Assembly: GCA_004380135.1 (NCBI GenBank)
Contig: QXCR01000012.1
Span: 248,001 to 312,000 of the forward strand
Direction of reading: 5' to 3'
DNA: 64,000 bases
Source of the DNA: Stemphylium vesicarium
Lineage: Eukaryota; Ascomycota; Dothideomycetes; Pleosporales; Pleosporaceae
Positions within the stretch are counted from its first letter, which is position 1, and every line of letters begins with the position of its first letter. Under the pieces are notes generated by a model. That model was given only the letters and a program-made list of their open reading frames with translations. It had not been told where the DNA came from and made no database searches. The translations under genes were made by a program, and so were the position numbers. Of the stretch, positions 52,606 to 64,000 are shown piece by piece.

Positions 52606-53598
52606 ATGAGCTGGCTCCTCTACCTCGCCATACCGCCTATGCTCATAATAGCCATGCGGCTGCTCTCATTTGTGCTGCCCGCGAAGCCTGCGCAGCTCGT
52701 CTCGTACTATGCCTTTGCCATAAGCTCCTTCATTCTCATGGGCTGCTGTGCTCTGTACGGCACCCTTGTGGCCATACCTCTGCGCATGGTGGGGTACGGC
52801 GGCCTGATTCAATGGACTGTAGCGAGGTCCTTCAAGTGGGTTATGTGGTACGGAACGGGCGTGACGTTTAGGGTGACGGGCAGCATGAAGAAGGAAGGCG
52901 GTTTCAGCGGCGAGGATGCGCTCAAGGACCGCCCCGCCGTTTTTGTCGGCAACCACCAGACGTGAGTTTAGCCGCTCTACTGTACAGGGTGAATTGGGGC
53001 AGAGGGGGCTAACACGCGATGCAGCGAACTCGACGTCCTCATGCTGGGTTGCATGTTCCCCAAGTACACATCTGTCACGGCCAAAAAGTCACTGAAGTAT
53101 GTGCCTCTACTTGGCTGGTTCATGGCCCTCTCCAAGACCGTCTTCATCGACCGCGCAAACCGCACAACATCCCGTGCCGCCTTCGACACGGCGGCGCACA
53201 CGATGAAATCCACGCGCCAGAACGTCTTCATCTTCCCCGAAGGAACACGTTCCTACGCCTCCAAGCCCGACCTCCTCCCCTTCAAAAAGGGCGCCTTCCA
53301 TCTCGCCGTACAAGCACAAGTCCCCATTGTGCCCGTCGTTTGCGGAAACTACTTCCACGTACTGGATGTCAAGGGCAAGAGGTTCACCCCTGGCGTAGTG
53401 GACGTGACTGTCCTGCCGCCGATACAAACAAAAGGACTGGGAGCCGAGCATGTAGACGAATTGGTCAAGAAGACTCGCGACGCCATGATGGACGAGTTGA
53501 TTCGATTGAGCCACGTTTCAGGCACAGGTAACGGCGAGCCTCTGCCGCGAAGCAGCGGAATTGACCAAGAGCGCAGCGAGCTAAGGAAGAGGAATTAA
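52606..53598 (+). CDS. SLC1: 1-acyl-sn-glycerol-3-phosphate acyltransferase
   Basis: Converts lysophosphatidic acid to phosphatidic acid with acyl-CoA in ER and lipid-droplet membranes. Exons 52606-52961 and 53025-53598 give 309 residues. Two or three N-terminal hydrophobic helices (MSWLLYLAIPPMLIIAM, YYAFAISSFILMGCCALYGTL) precede the PlsC domain. Acyltransferase motif I NHQTELD lies at 116-122, with the catalytic His-x4-Asp rebuilt exactly at the splice. Motif II is around KTVFIDRANR at 156-165, motif III is FPEGTR at 189-194, and motif IV follows as VPIVPVV. Length is near yeast Slc1 (303). The ATG at 52606 is chosen because the membrane helix starts there; the open frame continues upstream from about 52450. 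Confidence 0.94.
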
Positions 53599-54326
53599 GG
53601 CGGCTGATAAAACAGTGTGTTCGAGCATTGACGAGCTGGAGCATTGTGGATGCTTGCCTTCATGCGACATGAGCTTGGATCAGGGAAATGCCCACACGGG
53701 AGGGCAGAAAAAGACGAGACCGAGAGCATCTGGCGCGTATGGCGTTAGGTGGTGTTGGTCATCTATGCATATTGATATCCTAGAGATGACGGCTTTGCAT
53801 TATTGGATGGGCGTGTACATAGTAGCACTTGAGAGAATACGAATGGCCATAGTGCAGCCTTATACAGCACATGAAGCGTTTCTAGAGCGTGTAACTTGCT
53901 GTATTGGAATGCTTACTGCAGTGGCTGTGTGGTCTTACGTCACACAAGCCAGCAGACTATTTCACGCGTGAGAGAAGTAAAAAAGGTACTATCGGTACTT
54001 GCATAGACGCTCAAGTACACGCGTCTAGGTCATATATCGTGTCAGGAATGGACAAGTTGCGAATACGATATGCCGGAATACCTGTGGTGGGTCGGCATAC
54101 CTTCCCCATACGTGAGGAGACCTCGGGGCGAGCTACCCCACGATACCCCTCTTACTACCGAATAAGGCATTCCGTCCTGCACCATCCAATGGCACTTGAC
54201 ACCATGTAGCAATTATATATATGTCCACGATGTTAATCTTTTTCCTCTGCAGTGATTGTTTTGTTTCGTTATGAGACGTGTTTCAAATCTTGCAAACTAA
54301 CCTCCGTCAAGCAGTAGGAAATCAAT
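53599..54326. other. Intergenic region
   Basis: About 730 bp between SLC1 and the SDR. A TATATATAT-like element lies near 54214-54221. No other gene seen. Confidence 0.35.
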
Positions 54327-55464
54327 ATGGCAGCAACACAACCAGGCCTGAAAGACCAAACTACGAGTGGGGAGGGATACGATGTGAATGGAAAGAGCGC
54401 GATAGTCACTGGTGCCGGATCCGGTATGTTACAATTCCTCAGCCTTCTTCCTCTCGACATTCATCCCAGACCCTCTGCTTAACCTCGAATTCAACCTCAG
54501 GTATCAACTTTTCCTTCGCCGCCCTCCTTCTTAGTCGTGGCTGCTCTGTTTTGATTGCCGACCTCTCGCTCCGCCCTGAGGCACAGAAGCTTCTTGATCA
54601 GTACAGCAAGAGAGAGTCAGGCAGACCAAGAGCAGTTTTTGTGAAGACTGATGTAACGGACTGGCCGCAGTTGGAGCGCATGTTCAACGTTGGCGTGCAA
54701 GAGTTTGGCCAGGTGGACATAGTATGTCCGGGGGCAGGTGTCTATGACCCACATTGGAGTAACTTTTGGCATCCACCAGGCGTCACTGGCGGCAAGAGTA
54801 AGGACGCAGCCGACGGCGGTCGATATGCAAGTCTAGACATCAACGTCACGCATCCCATCCGTACGACACAACTGGCCATCTCACATTTCCTGAATCCTCC
54901 GCCTGGTGTCAAGAGAGTAGGACCCGGAAATCCAAAGAGAGTCATCATCATCTCAAGCATAGCGGGTCAAACCAGCAACCTGAACACACCCATTTACGTG
55001 GCTGGAAAGCACGCCATGAATGGTTTCGTTCGCTCGCTCGGTACCTTGGAAGCGGAAATGGGCATCAGGGTCAATGGCGTAGCACCAGGTGTCATCAAAA
55101 CACCGCTCTGGACCGACCATCCTGAAAAACTAAGATTTATCGACCTGGCTAAGGATGACTGGGCGACGCCGGAAGAAGTTGCAGAGGCCATGGTGAGATG
55201 TTTGGAGGAAGCTGAACTGGGCGGAGGCACGATCTTGGAGGTTGGTGCGAAGCAGACTAGGCGAGTTGAGGCATTTGTATGTATTGCTGATGCTTTCCCC
55301 CCACTTCCCACGTGGGCTTGATGCGTGTACTGATTATGTGATACTAGAACGACCCGGGCCCCAGCGGAGCAGGACATACCGTTAGTAATTTGCACGGGCA
55401 ATATAGAGAAGTATATGAGTGGTTGGGGCAGGAGGGATGGGGTTGTAAGAAGGCCAAGTTGTAA
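54327..55464 (+). CDS. Classical short-chain dehydrogenase/reductase
   Basis: NAD(P)-dependent oxidoreductase of 329 residues in three exons: 54327-54423, 54501-55276 and 55348-55464. TGAGSGIN at 28-35 is the nucleotide loop, rebuilt across intron 1. IADLSL after beta-2 has an Asp that favours NAD. TDVTDW follows, then PGAGVY in the NNAG position. SSIAG carries the catalytic Ser, and YVAGK places Tyr198 and Lys202 correctly. GIRVNGVAPGVIKTPLW is the usual post-catalytic block. The last exon, 39 codons after a GTATGT intron, adds VYEWLGQEGWG, a typical C-terminal end of this fungal SDR group (15-hydroxyprostaglandin-dehydrogenase-like). The substrate is unknown. The catalytic site is intact, unlike the other SDR in this window. 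Confidence 0.88.
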
Positions 55465-56219
55465 TGCAAGGATATGGAACATCTCTGCGATGGAATACGG
55501 TAGAAAGACAGCAATGAAGTCATATTGCATAACCCAACTCTACAACTGCAAATATCGAGACAGAAAGAGGTACAATTGCAATTCGCTGAGAATGGCAGCT
55601 CGCATCGAGAAGTTTACCGATTCATAAGGCGACCGGTTATTGAGATGCTTGGCTGGCTCTAGGTCCCGTCGGGCGACAGTGGTCCGGCGCGCCAAAATTT
55701 CGCATCGCGACATGTCTGACAACGGTGGAAGTAGGCCAAACAAATCTGATGTCGCCCGCGCATCGCATCGCAACAGAGGGACTACCCCGGTCGCATTACG
55801 GGCGATTCAGCCAAGTATGATATCATTTCTGGTACGATGTTGGACGTGCGACAAGAATTTTGATAGCTTCGGGCGACTTGTCCATCATGGCTTGCTTCCA
55901 CGGAATGGTTTCACCGGGCGCAGGGTCTCGGCCGGTGGCTGACTGTCGTCTTCAGGCGTGCTGATTGATGGTAGTCCGGCCTATCACCGAGTCGTTGGCC
56001 CGGCATTGCCACTTGTGACGCTGCAGCCTTTTTCCATGGAGGGGCTCGGAATGGGAGGGGCGCTACGTATGAAAGTGCTCCACCGCCGCCGCAGCTCCCA
56101 ACAGACATTCTCCTCGCAAACACTCTTCTCTCTATCAACCACACCTAAACTGCTCTTCACCCCAATTGCATAGTAAAAAACACATACACACATACACATA
56201 TACCCATACATACAACACA
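55465..56219. promoter_or_regulatory. Intergenic region with transaldolase promoter
   Basis: About 750 bp. The final 150 bp before the ATG contain CACACATACACATATACCC-type pyrimidine/CA-rich leader sequence, common upstream of highly expressed fungal genes. Nothing else found. Confidence 0.4.
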
Positions 56220-57393
56220 ATGCCTAGCTCTCTCGACCAGCTCAAGGCCTCCGGCACCGTACGTAGCAACTGGACCCCCACGTCATTGCGACACCCGCGG
56301 AAGAATTATTATATCTGACAGAAACTTCAACTTGCAGACCGTTGTCGCCGACTCTGGTGACTTCGCGACCATCAAGAAGTACCAGCCCCAGGATGCGACC
56401 ACCAACCCTTCGCTCATCCTCGCCGCCTCCAAGAAGCCCGAGTACGCGCAGCTGATCGACGCGGCCGTCCAGTACGGCAAGAAGAACGGCACGGACCTTG
56501 AGAACCAGGTCGACGTCACACTCGACAACCTCCTCGTCCAGTTCGGAAAGGAGATTCTTCAGATTGTCCCCGGCAAGGTCTCAACAGAGGTCGACGCCCG
56601 CTTCTCTTTCTCCACCGAGGAGTCTGTAGCAAAGGCGCTGCGCATCATCGACGTATGTTTGCACCCTGCTGAATTTTAATCAAAGACGAACGAACAGGTA
56701 TGCTGACTCTGCGCAGCTTTACAAGGAGATTGGCATTGGAAAGGAGCGCATTCTCATCAAGCTCGCCTCAACATGGGAGGGCATCAAGGCCGCTGAGATC
56801 CTGCAGTCAAAGCACGGCATCAACTGCAACCTTACCCTCATGTTCTCCCAGGTCCAGGCCATCGCTGCCGCTGAGGCCGGTGCTTTCCTCATCTCTCCCT
56901 TCGTTGGCCGTATCCTCGACTGGTACAAGGCTGCCCACAAGAAGGAGTACACCAAGGAGGAGGACCCTGGTGTCAAGAGCGTCCAGCAAATCTTCAACTA
57001 CTACAAGAAACACGGCTACAACACCATTGTCATGGGTGCTTCTTTCCGCAGCGTCGGCGAGGTCACCGAGCTTGCCGGCTGCGACTACCTTACCATTGCT
57101 GTGAGTAGCTTCCCTGTCCACTCCTCTTTCTTTCAATTTACTGACAAACCCAGCCCAACCTGCTCGAGCAGCTCTACAACTCACAAGACGACGTCCCCAA
57201 GAAGCTCATCGCCGAGGACGCCAGCAAGCTCGACATTGAGAAGAAGAGCTACATCAACAACGAGGCCGAGTTCCGCTTCTACTTCAACGAGGACCAGATG
57301 GCCGTCGAGAAGCTCCGTGAAGGTATCTCCAAGTTCGCCGCTGATGCCGTCACCCTCAAGGACATCCTGCGCGAGAAGATCCAGGCTGCTTAA
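56220..57393 (+). CDS. TAL1: Transaldolase
   Basis: Non-oxidative pentose phosphate enzyme that transfers dihydroxyacetone between sedoheptulose-7-P and glyceraldehyde-3-P in the cytosol. Four exons (56220-56258, 56338-56652, 56717-57100, 57154-57393) give 325 residues, the normal subclass I length. Landmarks: DATTNPSLIL, the Schiff-base Lys133 in ILIKLASTWEG, NCNLTLMFSQVQAIAAAEAG, ISPFVGRILDWY, VMGASFRSVGE and the C-terminal FRFYFNEDQMAVEKLREGI. Codon use is strongly biased towards C-ending triplets, in keeping with high expression. It is followed in tandem by SOD1. Confidence 0.97.
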
Positions 57394-57873
57394 ATTATAT
57401 GGTCCGATACCGGCCATGGAATGAGTATATGATATAATTACGATTTTTTCCTCACGCTTGATCACTGCGACCTGACGCGAGGTTCGGAAGGCACATAGAT
57501 AGTAAAAATTGACATGTCAAAACCCGATTACACGCAAATTGCACGTTATGCTTTGCCTGTGTGAAACGTCATGAATCCGCAAGATGATGTGGAATTGACA
57601 AGAAAGGGCACATGTGAAACGAGGGGCTATTGATTTATCATTCGCCGGCTCTGGCCCGGCTTTACTGACCGTGTTAAGAGCGAGCTGTTGCGGGTCTCGC
57701 GCGTTGCGTCACTAGGAAGCCCCGCAATTGAAAGCTCACCTACTGCCGGCGGGAGCTACGTCTTCCTTCCCCCCAAAATCCCCATCTACGACTTTACACT
57801 ATACACAAAAGCTCCAGAAGCACCCAGCAAACTCACATCAAATACCATCAACACCAATCACATTACCGTAAAA
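57394..57873. promoter_or_regulatory. SOD1 promoter region
   Basis: 480 bp between TAL1 and SOD1. Presumed promoter. No element identified with confidence. Confidence 0.4.
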
Positions 57874-58886
57874 ATGGTCAAAGCCGGTACGTTTTCTCAT
57901 CCAATAGCTACACACAAGCTTGCCCTGTTGTGGCAAGGTGGGGTCAGTCGGGTGCGTAAGATTGAGCAGATTGTTTCGACGACAGCATGTTTAGCGGTAC
58001 CAAAAGGCTCCGAATAGCAAGGGCAATTGGACAGCTTTTGGTCCTTGAGGACCCTGTTGTCGAGCCAGAAGCGGTAGATCGATCAATGCCTCCGTTTCTG
58101 GGAGCTTGGGATCCCTTTCGCTCCAATCAGCTCTTCTGACGCGAAACACCTTGATGGCCTTTCTACCCACCTGCACGGGCACTATACCTACCTTTCTTGC
58201 TTTTCAGCCCTACCAGCAACCGCTTCTGGCAATAGCAAGGGTTGGTCTGGCCTGGGATGTGAACACAGAAAGGCGGAAGGACGGGAGCGAGCGGGATAGG
58301 CCCGAAGGCTTAGCAGATCATCTCTACCATATCTGCAAACCGAACGAGAATGCTAACGCACTTGTTTCCCCCAACAGTCGCCGTCCTCCGTGGAGACTCC
58401 AACGTCAAGGGAACCGTCACCTTTGAGCAGGCCGATGAGAACTCCAACACCACCATCTCATGGGACATTTCGGGCCACGACGCCAACGCCGAGCGCGGCA
58501 TGCACGTCCACGCTTTCGGTGACAACACAAACGGCTGCACCTCTGCTGGCCCTCACTTCAACCCCCACAACAAGACGCACGGTGCCCCCGTCGACGAGGA
58601 GCGCCACGTCGGTGACTTGGGCAACTTCAAGACTGATGGCCAGGGTAACGCAAAGGGAAGCGTTACTGATAAGCTCATCAAATTGATTGGCTCTGAGAGC
58701 GTCATTGGCGTATGTTTTCCTCCTGTGTGTTATTGGGGAATGGCTTGAGACTAACGATTTTTACAGCGCACTATTGTCGTTCACGCTGGCACTGACGACC
58801 TTGGCAAGGGTGGCCACGAGGAGTCTAAGAAGACTGGTAACGCCGGTGGTCGTCCTGCTTGCGGTGTCATTGGTATCTCCAACTAG
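57874..58886 (+). CDS. SOD1: Cu/Zn superoxide dismutase
   Basis: Cytosolic (and intermembrane-space) dismutase that removes superoxide. Exons 57874-57886, 58378-58709 and 58767-58886 give 154 residues. All metal ligands are present: His47, His49, His64, His72, His81, Asp84 and His121; His64 is the bridging residue. Cys58 and Cys147 form the conserved disulfide. The electrostatic loop VVHAGTDDLGKGGHEESKKTGNAGGR is intact. Exon 1 is only 13 nt (MVKA plus one base), followed by an unusually long first intron of 491 bp for this window. The conserved MVKAVAVLRGD start confirms the microexon. Confidence 0.97.
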
Positions 58887-59773
58887 ACTTGTGAAACATG
58901 TGGATATACACCATCCATCATGGGGCAGCGATTAGTGGAAGAGGGCTAAAATGAACTTGGTCTTACTGTAGCTGAATCAATTCTGCTGTCCTGATATAAC
59001 TGTGCATAGCTTGAGTGATATGATGCAGTCAAAGACTTCTCCAAAGCAACAACCACAAATGACTAAAGACAACCGGAGGTGTTGTTTGTATTGCTTGTAC
59101 ACAAGACTACTGAGATTGAAAAAGAGCTACTACCATCACGGCAAGACTCGAGAAGATCAGACATTATTTGTATTCTTCTATTTGAAACTACCAATTCACC
59201 ACCGCCGCAACCGCCTGCACGCCTCTGCAATCTCATCGTTGTTGTAGAGATGACTAAATCTCAATGGGGCGAGTATGCGACTCGCAGCAGCTGCAGTTGC
59301 CCCAGGCAATCACACAGGTGCATGTGTATGTGTCACAGACCCCGGAAGCCCATACACCAATTTGGCGACCAAAACCCCCATCCAAAAAATGAGGATCAAG
59401 GACGAGAAGAAGAGCCAAACTCCTAAAGGAGAAGCTGGATTGAGGGGGTATCGATGCTTACAGTCCAGAAAAAAAATTGTCTGGGTGGCCAATTTTTCTA
59501 GGCGCCACATTGTGGCCATGCACAAGAAGCGAATGTTGACAAAGAAGATCGAAGTGTGGGTTGTGTGGGTGTATGTGTATACCATCGACCCCAACCTGTC
59601 GAGGTGGGGCGTGGCGTAATAGTAATGGTGAACAAGAAGCGCACACACTGTTGCTGTGGTGTTCAAGGTCAGTATGGGGGGTGAGGATGCGCGCGACTAC
59701 CAAGCAGGAAAAGCGCTATAGAAGAATTGTGCTCAAGCCGCCAAACGCGACGAAATCAGGGTTGCCGTTCCGT
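58887..59773. other. Convergent intergenic region
   Basis: About 890 bp between SOD1 (+) and the zinc-finger gene (-). Small frames are present but not coding-like. No repeat array or RNA gene seen. Confidence 0.4.
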
Positions 59774-62700
59774 TCACAAGTTGACGACGCGAGTATCGTC
59801 GTTGAGAAACTGGCGGCGATACCTAGCAATCTCCACGGCAATACCGTTTGGATCTTTGATATTCTTCTGGCGCAGCTCCTTCAACACGCCGCGGAGACCG
59901 TCGTTCCAGCGCTGCTTCTCCTCGGATGTCTTGCCGGGATTCGCGGTTCCGAGCTGGACAAGCAGCTTATCACCTATATGGAAAAACCTAGTCAGTCTGC
60001 GTACAATGGAGGGGCGAAAAATAATAATCAACGCAAGTGGTAGAAACTCCTTTTCTTAAACAACGCACCGGTGATAGTAGCGTCCCTGAAATGCTGATCG
60101 GGGCATTCAGGGTCATTGCAAGCGCCACCTGCTGACTCGTATTGGCAGAATGGCTTCACGGGGTCTATCTGGTGGCTGAAGGTCAGGGACAGGAAGCCAC
60201 CAGATACATCTTGTGCATAGCTTGGGTGATAGCGGTAGGACTTGAACATGCGAAGTGGGCTTTGATACGGGGTGAACTTGGCCGGCTCATCCTTTTCTTC
60301 AGATACGGGCGCCTATTTCACATTAACGAAGTCTCGCAAGAGATGATTTGATGTGACCTACTTGTTCCGCAGCGACCGCGGCCGGCGCCGTCATTGGCTG
60401 CAATTCAGGTGCTAAATCATCAGCAATGTTAGTGTTCTGATGTGACGAGTTGTTGGCCGAGATCGTGTTTTCCACTTCGGAGCCAAAAGTGGACTCGTCA
60501 TCAGAGTCAGAATCACCCGAACTGTCGTCAGAAGACGTTGCAATGTCCATTGCACCGTCATCTACTTCAGCCTGCGCAGCATGCGGAAGATTATCTGGCG
60601 AAGCGATCTCCTCGGTTTGAGCATCCGGCATGTCTTGATCAACATCGGGTGGTTCGTACGCTTCCTCCTCATCTTCTGTAGACATCTGCGATGTTGCTCC
60701 AGAGGGTGCGACTTCGGGTTGAGTCTTCTGGATATCTTCTGTTGGCACTTCTGCGACAACCACGTGCTCCTCTGGATCGTATTCCGGCTCATACTCTTCC
60801 TCTTCCTCTTCCTCGCCATCTTCGCCTTCAGAAACGGACATTTCGACCTCCCCTTCTTCTGACGGAGAAGGTGTAGCGGCGGGCTGAGTTACCGGTTGAG
60901 ACGTGGGGAGGCCTGTGGCAGCCACACCAGGGCTGGCATCGAGACTTTCTTCAGCCAGAGGCTGGGGGCTATAGTGGTCCTTATCGACATCTCCATTCAG
61001 AGAAGCAACTGGACTATGGGAATCGGATGCGATGGGACCATTCGTAGCTGTCACCTCCATGTTGGAGCTTGACTGCGGTTCCTTTCGCTCAGCTACATTA
61101 GCGACGCCATCCACGCTTTGGGATTGGGGCTGAGGTTGAGATGCACTCTGTCCAAGACCGGGAAGCGTGGCATGTCTCTCGGGAAGCTGGCTTGAGGCTG
61201 GCAGCGGAACAGAAAAGATTGCCTTTTCATTTTCGACTGCACTTGAACTTGAGGCTTCCAAGGATGATTGCACGGTTCCAGAAGGATCGTTCTCGGTGGT
61301 TTGAGGAGCAGAATCGGCCTGTTGAGACGGCGCATTGAAATCCGGGGACTGTTCGCGCTCGATCTCGTCTTTCTTGGCACGAAGTTCTGCATGAGACATG
61401 CCCTCAGTATCGACACCAAGACTCTCCAACTCCTGCGTCAACTGCTCCTTGTCTCTTGCAATCTTCTCGTTTTGCGCGGCCAACTGCTCCATTTCCTTGG
61501 TCAGTTGAGCCATTCTGTTTGCATTGCTGGCAATCTCTGCATCCAGAGTAGGCAGTCTAGACTGGATCTCAGCTCGCCGTTGTCGCGCGTTGTCTTGACC
61601 AGGATTAATACTAGACCGAGCTGACTCGGCGAGAGTATGGCGAACCGGTATCGGGGATGATTGTGCAGACTCCATCATTGGTGCATGGCTTTGAGGCAAT
61701 ACTGGCGTCGAGGGTTTCTGGGCAGAAGGTGAAGAGGCCGCAGCAGCAGATGCTAACCTATCCCTCTCTCGCTTTTCAGCAAGCTTCTTCTTAAGCGTCT
61801 CCCGCATAGCAACGAGTTGCTTCTCCTTATCCACTAGTTCCTTTTCACGCGCAACTGTGGTAGGCGTCTGCGCACCAGGCGCGCTAACAGGAGCAGCCGA
61901 AGTTGTGGATCCAGCTTGTGAGAAAGTAAGCAGATTTTCGGGATTTTGACGCGGTGTTTGAGCGGGTTCGGGGGCTGGTGGATCGTCCTCGATGTCCATA
62001 TCGCTGCCGTTCGACTCGTCCTCGCTGACCTCTATTATCATGGAATCATCCTCTAGATGGGAATGAGGAGACTGGCCCAAAGGCCTAGTGTAAGGTGTGG
62101 TGGATTCACGGGATGCGGACACATCGTTCTTCGGGGTAGGCGGTTTTTGGGATGCGAGAGGAGCTGTGGTGCTGGGAACTGGAGTATTGTTCATGAACAA
62201 GCCAGGAATGCCAGAGAAAGACGGCATGTAGCTTTGGTTCGTGGGGGTAATGAAACCACTTGTCGCTGGTCCTGCAGCATTGCTCTGCTCTGCCCGCTGT
62301 GGAACACCATTGTTGGTTCCGCCAGGGGCCTTTTGCCTCGCCTTGATTGCCTCTAACCGCTGCTTGATCAGCTCCGTATTCCGAGCCCTCTGCTCGTCAG
62401 TCACAGGCGGCTTAGCCGTGGGCGTGGCGACGGGCTGAGGAGTTTTGGTAGTCGGCGCCGGAGTTATGGGCTTGGCGGGCGCCGTCTGCTGCGACGGGCT
62501 GGCTGGTTTGGACGAACCGGCTTGTTTCGCAGCCCTGGCGGCTTGGAGGCGTGCTACGTAGTCTTTGCGGTCGACAGGGCCGGTTGGTGAGGCGGCGGAT
62601 TTGGCCGAAGGCGCGGGGTTGACACTCGTCTTGATGGCGGGTAGCGTGTTCTGTTTTGAGGTGGCCACTGGTTGAACGGCTGGCGCATGTGAGGTAGCGC

Positions 62701-63553
62701 CGTTGGTCTTGGGGGGCAAAATGAGTGCGGGCTCGGAAGGCAGGTTGACGCTTTGATAGAGGCCTCTCAGCAACTCGGCATCAAGCTTCTCATCCGCTAG
62801 AGTACGATATGGGATGTTGTTGCTGTGGAGGAGCTTGACAAACTGTCTGGCCGACTCGCGATCCTGCTGTAGCCTGTCTTGCAGCGTGACACGACTTTCC
62901 TCGTGCTGGGCTTGGACATGGTCGTTGTGGCTGCTGTACCGCCCGGCAGAGGTAGGGTAGGGACCGCCATTGGCCCTGACTGGGGGCGGTGGCTGCGATG
63001 TGGCATCGCCCTCACTTAGTTCGCCGTCCTCGCGGTCGCTGTCCATGATATCCTGTATGCGTTCGATGGTGGGCGCGGGCATGGGCGCGGGTGCTGGAGG
63101 TTGAGAGTGCGCGTGTGCGGGGCGATGGGGGAACGGCGGCGGGAAGTGCGCAGGCATGGGAGGATTCTGCGGGGTCTGAGGAAGCGACGGTGGAGGAAAG
63201 CCCATGGCAGGAAAGGGCGGCGGGGGCAGGTTGGGTGGAGGGAAGGTGCCATTCTGGAATAGGGCCCACAGATTGGCGTCGGGGGGTAACTGCGGCGGCC
63301 AGGCAGCTGCGCATTGTGTTAGTACATGGGTAGCCGCAAGCGCGAAGCATTCATCGAGGTCAAGAGACTTACGCGCTGGAAATGGCGGTTGTTGGCTGTT
63401 TTGCGCATACGAAGTGAAGTTGATGCCCGGCAGCTGCTGCAGAGGGGGTGCGCCGCCTTGCTCTTCGGGCTGCGCAGGCCGAGGCTGATGCATCTGCGGA
63501 GGCGGGTGGCCGTGTTGGAAGCCGTAGTACGGCTGCGAATAGTTGTTCGCCAT
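59774..63553 (-). CDS. Red1/ZFC3H1-like zf-C3H1 zinc-finger protein
   Basis: Candidate scaffold of an MTREC/PAXT-type nuclear RNA surveillance complex, by analogy with fission yeast Red1 and human ZFC3H1; the assignment rests on the zinc-finger domain and architecture. Four exons: 63553-63373, 63306-60362, 60312-60069 and 59973-59774, giving 1189 residues. The N-terminus is Pro/Gln-rich. A long Ser/Pro/Gln-rich disordered region follows, with coiled coils near 560-600 and 650-720 (AQLTKEMEQLAAQNEKIARDKEQL-type heptads) and acidic patches towards 960-1000. The C-terminal domain begins YQSPLRMFKSYRYHP. It contains a C-X8-C-X4-C-X3-H finger (Cys1098, Cys1107, Cys1112, His1116), and a helical tail follows. 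The 66-bp first intron is in frame without stops. Confidence 0.85.
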
Positions 63554-64000
63554 ATCCAAAAGCAGCAGCGACTGACTGGAGCTCTACCTAGGTACGCGTC
63601 TCTTACCACGGCTGCACTTAGCGTCAACGCATGAGGCGGCCGGTACGACGGGAAGGAGGTATATGGATGGGCTGGCGAGGGAGATATCACTGGCGATAGC
63701 GACGGGGACGATTTGCGCTGATGGCAGGGCGTGTCGAGGCGGTTCGTTCAGGTGTTGCTGAGACGATGCATGAGCGCATGCACTTTGTCTGGACAATCAA
63801 TCTTCAATTTCGCGACCCGGCCGGGGCTACTGCAGCCAGCACGTGATGCCGAGCCGCTCCCCGGCCCGCGAGTCAGCGATGCGCTTGGCCCAATCACTCG
63901 ACGGCTAAGCGCCCGCCATCTGTGGCGCTCGTGTGGCGTCGACTGTGGCTCGTTGCTAGGGGCAAGGCGCTGTCATTGTTTACCACGGGCGGTAGCGCAT
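63554..64000. promoter_or_regulatory. Upstream region of the zf-C3H1 gene, to window end
   Basis: GC-rich sequence, presumed promoter and leader of the zinc-finger gene. Frames here are shadows. The next gene lies outside the window. Confidence 0.4.

Noticed and set aside
1..64000. CRISPR arrays, prokaryotic operons, insertion sequences, attachment sites
   Set aside because: None seen. Introns, Pol III tRNA signals and gene families show this is fungal nuclear DNA, so these categories do not apply. No transposase or reverse-transcriptase frame was found.

Overview
The window reads as nuclear DNA of a filamentous ascomycete (Pezizomycotina), most likely a dothideomycete of the Pleosporales type. 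The genes carry short introns (mostly 46-130 bp) with GTAAGT/GTATGT donors, CTAAC/CTGAC branch points and CAG/TAG acceptors. The gene set is typically fungal: sconB, Atg17, a LaeA-like methyltransferase, a Crh-type wall enzyme, a Zn2Cys6 regulator, and Grg1. The class-level placement is inference from protein style; no search was run. I see no viral, plasmid or transposon gene and no CRISPR array.

Layout. 1-7.8 kb: a Ser/Pro-rich nuclear-type protein cut by the left edge, TRAPPC2/sedlin and mitoribosomal mL60 sharing a 0.3 kb divergent promoter, and a Zn2Cys6 transcription factor. 8.2-13.1 kb: tRNA-Val(AAC) with a 12-nt intron, a secreted repeat-bearing protein with a Cys-containing C-terminal domain, a DUF952 protein, inositol-pentakisphosphate 2-kinase, and a perfect 54-copy AAG tract. 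13.7-18.3 kb: sconB (sulfur controller) divergent from ATG17. 18.5-23.6 kb: the most accessory-looking part, with a LaeA-like methyltransferase, a CYP58-like P450 and a short-chain dehydrogenase (SDR) without the catalytic lysine. 24.3-29.7 kb: EMC1 and an Rsr1/Rap-type GTPase with a 10-nt exon. 31.8-38.5 kb: a Grg1/CCG-1 stress protein with a CCCCT-rich promoter, a MARVEL membrane protein, a Ure2-like GST with two in-frame starts, Yaf9 with a 19-nt exon, and a 93-aa membrane/coiled-coil protein. 39-45.7 kb: Coq11-like protein, RIO1 kinase, and a GPI-anchored GH16 Crh transglycosylase. 46.2-52.2 kb: three uncharacterised genes (a protein with three sumoylation-type motifs, a DUF7820 protein, a four-TM protein). 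52.6-63.6 kb: 1-acylglycerol-3-phosphate acyltransferase, an SDR with an intact catalytic site, transaldolase, Cu/Zn superoxide dismutase, and a Red1/ZFC3H1-like zinc-finger protein.

Most genes are single-copy housekeeping functions (membrane traffic, ribosome biogenesis, RNA decay, chromatin, phospholipid and inositol phosphate synthesis, redox and pentose phosphate metabolism) and do not form a pathway cluster. Exon joins below were worked out by hand from splice signals and reading-frame continuity; each given total length is consistent with an open frame across all joins. No wholly new system stands out. The best leads are the two microexons, the tandem SUMO-interaction motifs, the repeat-bearing secreted protein, the dual-start GST, the Lys-less SDR beside a P450 and methyltransferase, and the long AAG tract between convergent genes.
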